A stretch of 64,000 nt of DNA from Scilla litardierei (lineage: Eukaryota; Streptophyta; Magnoliopsida; Asparagales; Asparagaceae): NCBI GenBank assembly GCA_030789695.1, contig CM061142.1, positions 796,441,258-796,505,257 on the forward strand. The letters are read 5' to 3'. The notes under the pieces are model-generated. The model had not been told where the DNA came from. It searched no databases and was given only the letters and a program-made list of their open reading frames with translations. Position 1 is the first letter of the stretch; each line of letters starts with the position of its first letter. This document shows positions 10,581-21,613 of this stretch, piece after piece. The position numbers and the translations under genes were made by a program.

Positions 10581-11633
10581 GGAATCATATATCAAGCCCA
10601 AAAACCCAAAGAAACAGCCAAATAACCAAATCTGCAACGGCTAGAAACTGGGTGAAAACGACAGGATCAGTCGACTGATGATCATAAGACAGTCGACTGA
10701 TCAACGGCTAGAAAATATCCAACGACTATAATCTGAGCCAGGACAGTCGACTGACGAAGTCAATACAGTCGACTGACAAACAGGACAGGTGCCTGTTAAT
10801 CCTTCAGCAGACGACTGCTGCAGGGGATGGATCGAAACAGAGAGCTGCACTCTTTCTCCAATTCTTCGTACAGGCGACTGATGTTAATACTACAGTCGAC
10901 TGCCAAAAATTCAGGCGACTGTATATTCTTCATCACTCGACTACTGTAAAATATGGAGAGAAGACAGAGAGATGCAGTGATTGCACTTACGCTAGACAGG
11001 CGACTGTTGGCCAATTTCCAGGTGACTGTAAATATACAGGCGACTGTAAACTGCGTCAGGCGACTGTGCGTAAAGCTCAAGTTTGAGTCAATTGAAATGT
11101 TGACGTGAGCTGTGCATATCAGGCGACTGTAGAAGGATCTACAGGCGACTGGAAATCACCCAGTCGGTTGTTTTTCCCTCATCAGGCGACTGACGGAAAT
11201 CCAGAGACTCCAAATGAGTCTTTGGACAGAGTGAACCTATTGGGTTGGATTCTATGATAATCCTAAGGTTCACTAAGATGGTTAAATGCATATGCATAAA
11301 AAGTAAACCATCTAACAAGGCATTACAATAACCTAGACTCAAAAGAGAGAGAAAGCAATAAAGTAAATTACATGGATTACAATGCTTTCTTAAGAGTCTA
11401 AGTCTTCATTCTTGATGCCTTGAATGCTCTCCATCATCTCCAAGCTTTGGCACTCCTTGAGTCCAAACTTTGGCCCTTCTTCATATGATGTCCATCCTTA
11501 CACCAAGTGATTAGTCTCCAAGAATGATATCCTTGAAATAAACTGAGAGACTAAAACATGAGATCCATTAGCAATAGTATAATGTTGTGATCATCATCAA
11601 AATAAGATTGGTATGAAACATCAATACTCAACA

Positions 11634-11814
11634 TCCATCGCCTTATGCATATGCCAGGACCTAGGCTCTGGTAGCGTTTAATTTGGTGAAGACTTCGTCG
11701 GTTGCACGCGTACGCCTTATGGGACTCCTTCCCTTCGTCACTATTCTCTTGGCTCTTAGCGAGAGCCATCATGGGGTCGAGCTTCTCTCCTCGCTTCTGC
11801 ATGGGGCTTAGAGG
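11634..11814 (-). pseudogene. G1 gag linker segment between two insertions
   Basis: The minus strand is open here with a basic-acidic linker (KLDPMMALAKSQENSDEGK) that fits the region between the gag core and the C-terminal segment. It is bounded by the solo LTR on the left and LARD-B on the right. It contains both target duplications (TCCAT at 11634-11638 and AGAGG at 11810-11814). Confidence 0.55.
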
Positions 11815-13129
11815 TGTAGGAATATTATGCCCTCGAGGCCATTTATTCCTGTGTGAATAGCACAAACATCTTGTTCGAAATAACAGTAAGCTGTTTGGTA
11901 ATAATTTATCTAAGCTATATTGTAATGTAGTCAACATTAGATATAAACTTAGGTAAAGTCCTGAGACTTTATGCAAGGTCAAACGGGTATCGAGATGAGT
12001 ATCTCGATCATGGAGAAACGTTTGACCGTCTGTAGCATAAGTCTAAAATGGTTCGGGGTCGTAGATGTTTCGAGACAAGGATATCGAAACATCGGATAGA
12101 CCATTGTGTCTTAGTCTTCACCGTTTAGCGGTGGCGATGATCTCATGATCGCTTGACTTGGCGAAGTCGAAGACGAGACACAGGTGCTCATTAGAATGAG
12201 TTCACTGAACGATCCACTAGAGTTATCATATGGTTATATTGACCAATCTGTCAGTGATAACTCTGAGTGATGATAGGATAGTTGGTCTTTTGACTTGAGG
12301 TCATTTTGACGGACCTGTGCGTGAACGGTGCCACTTAGATCAATTGACCTAGCTTCGAGGCAAGGCCTGTCGAAAGGTCTTTTGATTGGGTGTCACTTGA
12401 AACGTACGAGGCGAGTAATGACCAAGAGAGGATTCATCTCTCCCGGGTCAATGGGAGTTAGTTTCGTAGAGTTAGTTCGGTCTTTAGTAAAAACTCTGCG
12501 CAGAGTATGTTGGAAGAAGTCCAACATTAGTTGACTAAAGATCGATAGAAACTAACCGGAGTCAAGTTATTGGGGTTGACAGTTTGACCGTACCCCAGAC
12601 TTGATCCGAACGACATATTTAAGACGAAGAGACTATAACTGCGGAATTCATCACAGAAACAGTCAGGTGGTCCCGACAATACTCATGTCAATGAGTTAAC
12701 CACATAATGATGATTCCTGAAGCAGGGACGGCAACCACTGCTCGTGGTCACTGCCGTATAGGGCTTCGAGCCCAACCTGTTGTAAGGGTCAGGCTGTAGG
12801 GTCTCACACAGAGTGCAACGCTTCGTCTAGTAATAGGTAGAAATTAGTTAGGGAGAATATTTGCATTTGATGCAAAAGAAGTGATAATTGCATTTGATGC
12901 AATATGGTAATTTAAGCTTAGATAGGGACTACTTTGCATTTGATGCAAAAGCGATTAAATGCGTATTAAATTGTTTAATACAATATTTAATAAAATAAAC
13001 GCAAGGAAAAGTTCACGGGTAAGACGGGAATGTCCCGGTCTAAACCCAGGTTCGAACGGCGTCCAAATCGGACGCCAAATGCTCAAGTTAGAGCCAAAAC
13101 AGCCCAAAGCATCAGACCAAGTCAGGCCC

Positions 13130-13230
13130 AGGCAGAAAAGGCTGCCTGGGCTAGCCAGGCACAAGCCTGGGCGAGCCCAGGCGCGGGCCAGGGCGCGCCC
13201 AGGCGCGGCCTGGGCTCTGCCCAGGCTGTG
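13130..13230. repeat. GCCTGGGC palindromic tract, short version
   Basis: Repeated GCCTGGGC and GCCCAGGC blocks face each other and can fold into GC-rich hairpins. The same tract in the 3' LTR (19530-19750) is about 120 bp longer, which accounts for nearly all of the length difference between the two LTRs. Confidence 0.8.
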
Positions 13231-13582
13231 CTGCGCGTGCAGATTGAGGCTGTGGGGCCCCTGGTGGGCCCCACACGCCTAGGGTTGTGAACCCTATGCA
13301 GAATCATCATGACGGCTCAGTTTTTGTGAAAAACTAGCCTATGGCTGATCTTTGGACACACAATTGGAGGGTCAAACGAACTCCGATTGACGAACCGTTT
13401 TTTTATGCGTTCACCGTTGAACGCTTGTTGTATTGATAGGTTGTATCAATCCTGAAGCTCACCGGTGAGTGAGTTAAAATTCACGGAAGTTTGCACTTTG
13501 TGAAGTGCAAACTAACTTGATTTTAATTAACTCATCATTTAGTCCCACATCGGATTTTGAGAAAAGGGGAGAGTCCACCGCC

Positions 13583-13593
13583 TATATAAATAG
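13583..13593 (+). promoter_or_regulatory. TATA box of LARD-B 5' LTR
   Basis: TATATAAATAG lies in a GC-richer setting, followed by CTCCCCCCTTCCTC; the same box is at 20110-20120 in the 3' LTR. Transcription would be expected to start about 30 bp downstream, near 13615. Confidence 0.65.
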
Positions 13594-14235
13594 GGGTCTC
13601 CCCCCTTCCTCAAAACTCGTCCCAAGCTCTAGATCTGAGCGGCTCTCGTAAATGTTGGAGCACGCTCGGATCTAAGCTTAAATTAATATTTTCTCTTCTC
13701 CCTAAATTTCTTCCTTACTCCTGCGGGCTCTAGCAAAGCCACAAAGGAGTTCGGATTCTGGATCCGAAATCTTGGCGGAGGTTTCACTCGCGTGAAACTT
13801 TCTTCGGCGCGTGGTTGGCTCGGCGGCACGGGGATTGATCGCCTCGGGATGCGGAGCGGTTCTAGGAGCGGTTCGGGGAGCGGTTCAAGGAGCGGCTCGG
13901 CGTGGGACGGGAGCAGCTCGGAAGACGGCGCGGAACATCTCGCATGCTCCAGGGCTGAGATTCCGGGTATGTGGTTAAAGTATTTTTAGCATTAGTTTAG
14001 TTTAATCGCAGTAGGCTAGATCCTTCTTGGGATGGTCAGATCCATCCCAAGTCGGTATAGATCTTGGCATAGGGTCTTGGACCTTAGGGCTAAGTTAAAA
14101 ATAGTTTTTAACTGCATGTTAATTAGTTAAAATAGTTTTTCTTCCGCTGCAAAATGATTTTTGTGTCTATGTTCCGTCCGACTTAGGACGGGACTAGAGT
14201 TTTTGTGCCCTAAGGGACCGCCAATTCCCCAACAG

Positions 14236-14248
14236 TGGTATCAGAGCC
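14236..14248 (+). other. Primer binding site of LARD-B
   Basis: TGGTATCAGAGCC begins one base after the 5' LTR. It is the standard plant Copia site complementary to the 3' end of initiator tRNA-Met. Confidence 0.92.
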
Positions 14249-14349
14249 TAGGTTTGCGTCGTCGATCTAGGTACTGCGATTTATTAAACTTGTTAATGCT
14301 TTTAAATGCTTTTCAAATATTTTTAAAGTTATGAGATAAAATTTTAAAA

Positions 14350-14735
14350 ATGTTTTAGATGCTCAAAAATTTTATTTTGATATTTTTGAACATGGAAATT
14401 TTTAAATGACGTTTTAAAATTTATGTGATAATTTTAAAACTAATTTTAAATCTTTAAAAGTTTAAATTTATTTTAGATGCCTAAAAATTTTTTATATGAT
14501 AAATTTTTTTTAGCATGGAAATTTTAAAATGGTGTTTTTTAATTTATGTGATAAATTTTAAAATTGATTTTAAGGCTTTAAATTTATGCGATAAGTTTAA
14601 AATATTTTAGATGTTTAAAAATTGTATATGATAAATTTTTGAACATGGAAAATTTTTAAAAGAAAAGTTTTAAATTTATAAGATATTTTTAAAACTGATT
14701 TTAAAGTCTAAAAATTGTTTATGCGATAAACTTAG
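14350..14735. repeat. AT-rich degenerate tandem repeat, about 130-bp units
   Basis: Three units share, in order, TTTTAGATG, CTAAAAATT, GATAAATTTTT, CATGGAAATTTT, AATTTATG-GATAA and AAAACTGATTTTAA. They diverge from one another by small indels. Confidence 0.65.
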
Positions 14736-15472
14736 TTTATTTAATTGTTAAATAGATATACACTTTCATTTTATGTAGATAAAATTAGTGTAGCTTTATT
14801 TTAATGGCTTGTTAATCTTGTCCCTTATTTGATAACACAAGACAACCTTTTAGGTTAGCCATTAAAAATGATTAAAATTTATTACTTGAATTTTAATGAC
14901 ATGCTATGTTTTAATAAATCATTAACAACAATATTAAAGACCTAATTCCTGATTAGGGTAGTCCTTTAAATGAATTTTCAAATTCTAATTGTTATAATTA
15001 ATTTTCATTAAAGGACTTCGCTTCTAGCGTTGTTAATAATTTATTAAAATCCTAATAACGATTAGGGTAGCACGTGAACCTTATAGTTGATAAGGACTTA
15101 ATAAAAGTTATTAAACAAATCCTAAAAATTTTGAATTTAAGGATTCAACTAGTTGATAGGATTAATTAGTTGTTAATAAAAGCTGTTTAGTCTATGGCAT
15201 ACATACAAAAATGACAAGCTTCATTCAATGGACCATGATCCAGTCAATGTGCTTGGCTAAGAGTTCTGGGTCAACCCTTGCTAGTCCAAGGGGTAGTGAT
15301 CCTGGCTTAGTCAATTCCCTGGCTGAGTTCCGCTGGACCGCAATGTCGCGAATCATGATTGTATGACACCCTGGACTATATCTAAGTCAAATACGTTAAT
15401 GATCTTTTTCAAGATTAGCCGTAGCCCTCCTTGTTTTAGGGGTTAGCAATTATAGGGCCCGTGTTATAGTTG

Positions 15473-16443
15473 TTGAGATACACTCAAGCTGTGACATGGC
15501 AACCATGTAGAAACTAACTCCTTAAATACATAAGATGAAATCTTGACTAACCCTAACCGTCGTCTCGTACCCCGAGCGCCGGCGTAAGTTAAGTCAACGA
15601 TATAGTCTGACTTGATGTAGTCTAAGACCTGACCCAAACCAACGTGTCGTGCATACACCGAGCTGCGGGGCAAGTCAGGCTAGACACGAAAACAAGGGTC
15701 CGACTAGACTAGACAATGTGATTTGGATGAGCACACTCATGATCACGAATGGCTAGGGGCAAAAACCGATTAAGAGAGTCATATCCGATATGATCGATGA
15801 AGAGTCATCTTCCGATCACAGAGTCAATCAACTTGTTGAGCTACACTCAAGGTTGTTTAGACTCAAGGTGATTGGAACTCTTACCCATTAATTTTAATTC
15901 GATTAAATCGTTCGTTATTAAGCTTTAAAACGATCGTAAAAATAGTGGGAGGACATAGATAGATAAAAGCCAATCTACCTATATTTAATATTGAACATAT
16001 GCTAAAACTAGGGCAAGACTATGTTTACCGAAAGAATCAATTGATAATATTGGAATTAGTTAACTGGTCAATAAGTTGATTAATTGAATATCAAGTTAAA
16101 TTCTAATTGATAGAATTAAAACTATATTCTCGTTGACATTAAATGACCTTCTAAAGAACAGACTTAAGAAATATGATTTCATTAAGTTTTGGGTCCAACA
16201 AATAAATTAAAGCTACATGTCACTCGTCTCTATATGAGGCAGCTTGAAAATATAGGACATTCAAAGTATGTTTGTCCCTACAACTTGTCGAGCTACCCTC
16301 AAGGTTGTATGGACAAACAATTTTGATCCGCAAAATTCAAAAATTCGATCAAACCGTTTGAGTCGAATACGAGTGCATGAGCGATGCAAGACTATGTATC
16401 CCAACCGGATCTTGAGACAAGCAACTTCTTGAGCTACACTCAA
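15473..16443 (+). repeat. Four dispersed TTGAGCTACACTCAA hairpins
   Basis: Copies are at 15473-15487, 15836-15850, 16288-16302 and 16429-16443. The extended form CAACTTGTTGAG-CTACA-CTCAAGGTTG is an inverted repeat with a five-base loop. Sequence between the copies is unrelated. The conservation of stem and loop against diverged surroundings suggests selection on a structure or binding site. Confidence 0.6.
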
Positions 16444-18107
16444 GATTGCAAAGCTCAAGCGTTTGGATACATAAGTTGCTTGCATAGCTATTTATTTATG
16501 TTGATATCTAAATGTGATTTAGAAAAAGGAAGAAGGCACTTCGGAAAGTCAATTGAGAAAGTTAGTTTAATTTATCATTAGTAAAGGCATAAGTAGGAGG
16601 AAATGAAAATGTGACATATTTTGATGTCACGATTTCAGAATGAATTGTTATACAAAAGACGTTTAACACATTTTGACGAATGTCGTCACATTGCTTCTGA
16701 AGTAATGTTTTGCGTTAAGTAATTTGTAAATAACTAAATATATCTTAAATGTTAATATATAAACACACAAGATAGTAGCAAACTTATATCCTAAAATTAG
16801 ACTAGGCCGTATCTAGAGATTAAGCTTCACAAGTCACATAAAGAGGGGTCTGACCTCTCGTATTATGAAGTCTACGGACACTTGTGAGTCTTAGCCTCTT
16901 AGATACAATGGCCGAAACCCATCTGTGAGACAGTGGGAGAATGAGTTGTCGAACTCAGTCTCGTACATACTGATGTACCCGAGTCTACTTTTAACAAAAT
17001 AAGTTATTCGTATATTTTATTAAGACACGTGTTCTTGATGAAACACAAGTCTGATAAAATAAAGAACGAAATGCCTAAAGTATTTAAACTGATTCGATTA
17101 GATAGAATGGTCAAATACTTAGCTACATAAAATCTTGTGAAATTAAAAGAAAATGTGATTTTCTCTCAGGTCAAGTCTGTTAACACATCAGTGTATTAAA
17201 AGGTATGAATCACACTTAATTAGATTTAGTGTGATCCATTGTAAGTGACTCCGAGTTAAGTCCTCCCTCTGGGTTAAGTCCCAGATAGTAATGCCTAGGT
17301 TTTGATAATGTTCTATAAGGACATTATCAATAATATATTCAATAAATCAATCGTAAGGAAGTTGTGTTATTACTCGAATCTCGTGAGACGAAATGTCGAG
17401 TTAGACATCATAACTGATGATGACTTAGTCAACTTCTAGGATGAAATTTGGAGTAGTAACTCCGATTTAAAACTTGATGCAATCAGAATAGGTCCGTGTG
17501 CGTAAATAAATTTGAGAATTTAGTTTACGTACCCAAGGAAAATGTTTCCTCACTTACTGCAAGTAAATCTTTAAGTTGAAAGATTGGTACAGAAAAGAAA
17601 ATAGTGAAGTACAATAATGTTGGACGGGAACGGTTTTCATCCTAATTTCTTTAAAACGGATTATGATGAAACCGGTTTCGCCAACAGATGTGTACAGATC
17701 TACTCGGACCAAAGCCGATGTAAAGTGCTTAAGTTGACCATGAAAGTTGGAGCATTCACTTATAAGTTCGTTTTTCTAAATATGATTTAGACGGACCAAC
17801 TTATATGAATTGGCCAGAGAATTTTCAAGGTCAGTGGGAGCGTGAAAATTACATGCGAGACATCAAAGAGATGGAACATATATTTTGATTAAGTAATCAA
17901 AAAGTTTGATTATTTATCAGAAATGAATATGAACCATTTGAAATGACCAATAACTAATTTGAAATTATTATCGTAAGATACGATGAACTGGATAAGATCC
18001 AGGGAAATAAAGTATTATAGATTCCGATAGACCAAGTGAATTATTTGAATGAGATTCAAATGGTTGGTCTAACATAAACATAGAAACCCCTTAAGTCTAT
18101 AGTGTAG

Positions 18108-18149
18108 ACGGTTTTAGCAGATCCACTCACGAAGGCTCTATCACATGAA
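18108..18149 (+). pseudogene. Copia RNase H tail remnant in LARD-B
   Basis: In one frame the sequence encodes TVLADPLTKALSHE, the well-known end of Copia RNase H ('ADPLTKAL'). It is followed about 70 bp later by the purine tract and the 3' LTR, as in a normal Copia. It shows that LARD-B descends from a Copia element that lost most of its genes. Confidence 0.8.
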
Positions 18150-18202
18150 GTCGGGAAAACTTATGTGTAAAAACGATATTAGATATCGAGATAAATGGGC
18201 CT

Positions 18203-18218
18203 GAGTGCAAGTGGGAGA
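18203..18218 (+). other. Polypurine tract of LARD-B
   Basis: GAGTGCAAGTGGGAGA ends directly at the TG of the 3' LTR. AAGTGGGAGA is the common plant Copia purine tract that primes plus-strand DNA. Confidence 0.85.
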
Positions 18219-20761
18219 TGTAGGAATATTATGCCCTCGAGGCCATTTATTCCTGTGTGAATAGCACAAACATCTTGTTCGAAATAACAGTAAGCTGTTT
18301 GGTAATAATTTATCTAAGCTATATTGTAATGTAGTCAACATTAGATATAAACTTAGGTAAAGTCCTGAGACTTTATGCAAGGTCAAACGGGTATCGAGAT
18401 GAGTATCTCGATCATGGAGAAACGTTTGACCATCTGTAGCATAAGTCTAAAATGGTTCGTGGTCGTAGATGTTTCGAGACAAGAATATCGAAACATCGGA
18501 TAGACCATTGTGTCTTAGTCTTCACCGTTTAGCGGTGGCGATGATCTCATGATCGCTTGACTTGACGAAGTCGAAGACGAGACACAGGTGGTCATTAGAA
18601 TGAGTTCACTGAACGATCCACTAGAGTTATCATATGGTTATATTGACCAATCTGTCAGTGATAACTCTGAGTGATGATAGGATAGTTGGTCTTTTGACTT
18701 GAGGTCATTTTGACGGACCTGTGCGTGAACGGTGCCACTTAGATCAATTGACCTAGCTTCGAGGCAAGGCCTGTCGAAAGGTCTTTTGATTGGGTGTCAC
18801 TTGAAACGTACGAGGCGAGTAATGACCAAGAGAGGATTCGTCTCTCCCGGGTCAATGGGAGTTAGTTTCGTAGAGTTATTTCGGTCTTTAGTAAAAAATC
18901 TACGCAGAGTATGTTGGAAGACGTCCAACATTAGTTGACTAAAGATCGATAGAAACTAACCGGAGTCAAGTTATTGGGGTTGACAGTTTGACCGTACCCC
19001 AGACTTGATCCGAACGACATATTTAAGACGAAGAGACTATAACTGCGGAATTCATCACGGAAACAGTCAGGTGGTCCCGACAATACTCATGTCAATGAGT
19101 TAACCACATAATGATGATTCCTGAAGCAGGGACGGCAACCACTGCTCGTGGTCACTGCCGTATAGGGCTTCGAGCCCAACCTGTTGTAAGGGTCAGGCTG
19201 TAGGGTCTCACACAGAGTGCAACGCTTCGTCTAGTAATAGGTAGAAATTAGTTAGGGAGAATATTTGCATTTGATGCAAAAGAAGAGATAATTGCATTTG
19301 ATGCAATATGGTAATTTAAGCTTAGATAGGGACTACTTTGCATTTGATGCAAAAGCGATTAAATGCGTATTAAATTGTTTAATACAATATTTAATAAAAT
19401 AAACGCAAGGAAAAGTTCACGGGTAAGACGGGAATGTCCCGGTCTAAACCCAGGTTCGAACGGCGTCCAAATCGGACGCCAAATGCTCAAGTTAGAGCCA
19501 AAACAGCCCAAAGCATCAGACCAAGTCAGGCCCAGACAGAACAGGCTGCCTGGGCTAGCCCAGGCACTACCTGGGCTAGCCAGGCACAAGCCCGGGCTTA
19601 GCCCAGGCTCAGCCTGGGCAAGCCCAGGCCGCCTGGACTCTGCCCAAGCGCCTGGGCAAGCCCAGGCCGCCTGGGCTCTGCCCAGGCCCGCCTGGGCGAG
19701 CCCAGGCGCGGGCCTGGGCGCGCCCAGCCGCGGCCTGGGCTCTGCCCAGGCTGTGCTGCGCGCGCAGATTGAGGCTGTGGGGCCCCTGGTGGGCCCCACA
19801 CGCCTAGGGTTGTGAACCCTAGGCAGAATCATCATGACGGCTCAGTTTTTGTGAAAAACTAGCCTAGGGCTGATCTTTGGACACACAATTGGAGGGTCAA
19901 ACGAACTCCGATTGACGAACCGTTTTTTCCTATGCGTTCACCGTTGAACGCTTGTCGTATTGATAGGTTGTATCAATCCTGAAGCTCAACGGTGAGTGAG
20001 TTAAAATTCACGGAAGTTTGCACTTTGTGAAGTGCAAACTAACTTGATTTTAATTAACTCATCATTTAGTCCCACATTGGATTTTGAGAAAAGGGGAGAG
20101 TCCACCGCCTATATAAATAGGTGTCTCCCCCCTTCCTCAAAACTCGTCCCAAGCTCTAGATCTGAGCGGCTCTCGTAAATGTTGGAGCACGCTCGGATCT
20201 AAGCTTAAATTAATATTTTCTCTTCTCCCTAAATTTCTTCCTTACTCCTGCGGGCTCTAGCAAAGCCACAAAGGAGTTCGGATTCTGGATCCGAAATCTT
20301 GGCGGAGGTTTCACTCGCGTGAAACTTTCTTCGGCGCGTGGTTGGCTCGGCGGCACGGGGATTGATCGCCTCGGGATGCGGAGCGGTTCGGGGGTCGGTT
20401 CGGGGAGCGGTTCAAGGAGCGGCTCGGCGTGGGACGGGAGCAGCTCGGAAGACGGCGCGGAACATCTCGCCTGCTCCAGGGCTGAGATTCCGGGTATGTG
20501 GTTAAAGTATTTTTAGCATTAGTTTAGTTTAATCGCAGTAGGCTAGATCCTTCTTGGGATGGTCAGATCCATCCCAAGTCGGTATAGATCTTGGCATAGG
20601 GTCTTGGACCTTAGGGCTAAGTTAAAAATAGTTTTTAACTGCATGTTAATTAGTTAGCATAGTTTTTCTTCCGCTGCAAAATGATTTTTGTGTCTATGTT
20701 CCGTCCGACTTAGGACGGGACTAGAGTTTTTGTGCCCTAAGGGACCGCCAATTCCCCAACA
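18219..20761 (+). mobile_element. LARD-B 3' LTR
   Basis: It is 2543 bp and aligns along its length with the 5' LTR. Scattered single-base changes and the enlarged GCCTGGGC tract are the differences. The TATA box is at 20110-20120. It ends CCAATTCCCCAACA followed by the target duplication AGAGG. Confidence 0.9.
19530..19750. repeat. GCCTGGGC palindromic tract, expanded version
   Basis: The tract is a run of GCCTGGGC / AGCCCAGGC units, many in facing pairs such as GCCTGGGCTAGCCCAGGC. It is about twice the length of the 5' LTR copy. Open frames on both strands through it encode low-complexity Ala/Gly/Pro/Trp strings and are artefacts of the repeat. Confidence 0.85.
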
Positions 20762-21613
20762 AGAGGATCTCTTCTCTCAATTGGCGAGTGCTTCCTCCGA
20801 CAACATAAACCACGCCATTCTAGTAAGTAAGTGATCAAGGTCACGTAGTGGTCACTGTTACAATGATTTCACCAAATTCTCACAGTGAATACCTTGAGTG
20901 AGAGCTGTAATGACTGTATCATCGGTGCAACCTTCGACGTTCAGCCTCTCATTGTTGAAACCTTTGAAGAAGGCTCACAACGTTTCCCCTTCTTCTTGCT
21001 CCAAAGTAAACAAGTATACTGAGGTTCGCTTTCACACGTGCCCCGTCATGAACTGTTGGCAAAAGATTTGGGATATGTCTTTGAAGGACCCAATGCTACG
21101 ATTGTGCAGCATACTATACCGCGGTACACGAATGGTTTATCTGTCCCATGTATCTCCATAATGTTTTTGTATTTTTGGACGTGCGCATAAGGGTCACTGT
21201 TGCCGTCATATTGGCCCAAGTAAGGTAGTTTGAATTTTGGCAGTCGGGGGGTTGAAGTAATGTTCTTTTTTAAAGGATCATGCTCACCTTCCAACCCGGA
21301 AATCGGAGAAGTAGGACGTGGTTCATCGCCGCGACGTCGGGTCTACCACAGGTGGAGGCGCTGGAGGAGTCGACGGGGCTCCCTCGAACAATTGGGAGAT
21401 TCGAGGGGAGTAGATTGCCACATCGGATCTTTCATTTCTACCCAGTCGTGGGCCTCTGGGGAGGACTGTGGCTATAATCCTGGGTATGACAGTCCTTTGC
21501 TTTCTCCACTTCTCTATATGTAAGCTGATGAGAAGTTCTTATGTTGTTAGAGGGTCCGAGACTTTGTGGCCTTTCTGTGGAGCAGTTGTTGCCATCCCAC
21601 TGGTCACCTTAGC
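20762..21613 (-). pseudogene. G1 gag core domain
   Basis: The minus strand at 21046-21294 encodes the start of a Gypsy gag (Retrotrans_gag) domain: PLKKNITSTPRLPKFKLPYL, then GQYDGNSDPYAHV, which fits the family pattern 'P..FKMP.L..YDG..DP..H'. Conserved positions continue for about 80 residues before stops and frame changes near the left end. The segment is bounded by LARD-B (20761) and LARD-A (21614) and holds TTAGC at 21609-21613. It encodes capsid protein of a dead element. Confidence 0.8.

Larger units (their letters stand above)
9784..11633 (-). mobile_element. Solo LTR of a SIRE-like Copia
   Basis: It starts TGTAGGGATCG and ends AATACTCAACA, the same end as the SIRE-2 LTRs. It is flanked on both sides by the direct repeat TCCAT (9779-9783 and 11634-11638). 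There is one LTR only, with no primer site, internal region or second LTR. That is the product expected from recombination between the two LTRs of a full element. It sits inside the G1 gag. It contains the same parts as the other SIRE-like LTRs: an AGAGGGGGGTGAATAG motif near 9833, a repeat (10005-10290), a TATA box (10573-10580) and a palindrome cluster (10660-11185). Confidence 0.9.
11815..14234 (+). mobile_element. LARD-B 5' LTR
   Basis: It is 2420 bp, TG...CA. It contains a TATA box (TATATAAATAG, 13583-13593), a GCCTGGGC-rich tract (13130-13230) and a short Ser/Gly-codon-like repeat near 13855-13905. Small open frames in it are repeated in the other LTR and show no recognisable domain, so none is called as a gene. 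Confidence 0.9.
14249..18107 (+). other. LARD-B internal region, non-coding
   Basis: There is no gag, protease, integrase or RT on either strand. The start is extremely AT-rich and holds a degenerate repeat of roughly 130 bp (14350-14735) built from TTTTAGATG...AAAAATT and GAACATGGAAATTTT. From 15200 onward the composition is mixed, with four copies of a TTGAGCTACACTCAA hairpin. The size and structure of the region are retained although it does not code. Confidence 0.75.
11815..20761 (+). mobile_element. LARD-B: non-autonomous Copia-derived LTR element
   Basis: Two long LTRs (11815-14234 and 18219-20761) share the ends TGTAGGAATATT and CCAATTCCCCAACA. The element is flanked by the perfect direct repeat AGAGG (11810-11814 and 20762-20766). 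A canonical primer site follows LTR 1 and a purine tract precedes LTR 2, which sets plus orientation. The 4-kb interior has no open gag or pol; only a short Copia RNase H tail (18108-18149) is recognisable. The LTRs differ at few positions apart from one repeat expansion, so the insertion is recent and must have used proteins from another Copia. It lies within the G1 gag. Confidence 0.92.

Noticed and set aside
11551..11982. 143-codon minus-strand frame
   Set aside because: It spans the end of the solo LTR, a piece of G1 gag and the start of the LARD-B LTR. Only the middle part has a source in G1 gag, and that part is annotated as such.
19359..19835. 150-158-codon frames through the GCCTGGGC tract
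   Set aside because: The frames exist because of the repeat expansion; the shorter tract in the other LTR gives different proteins. No conserved domain.
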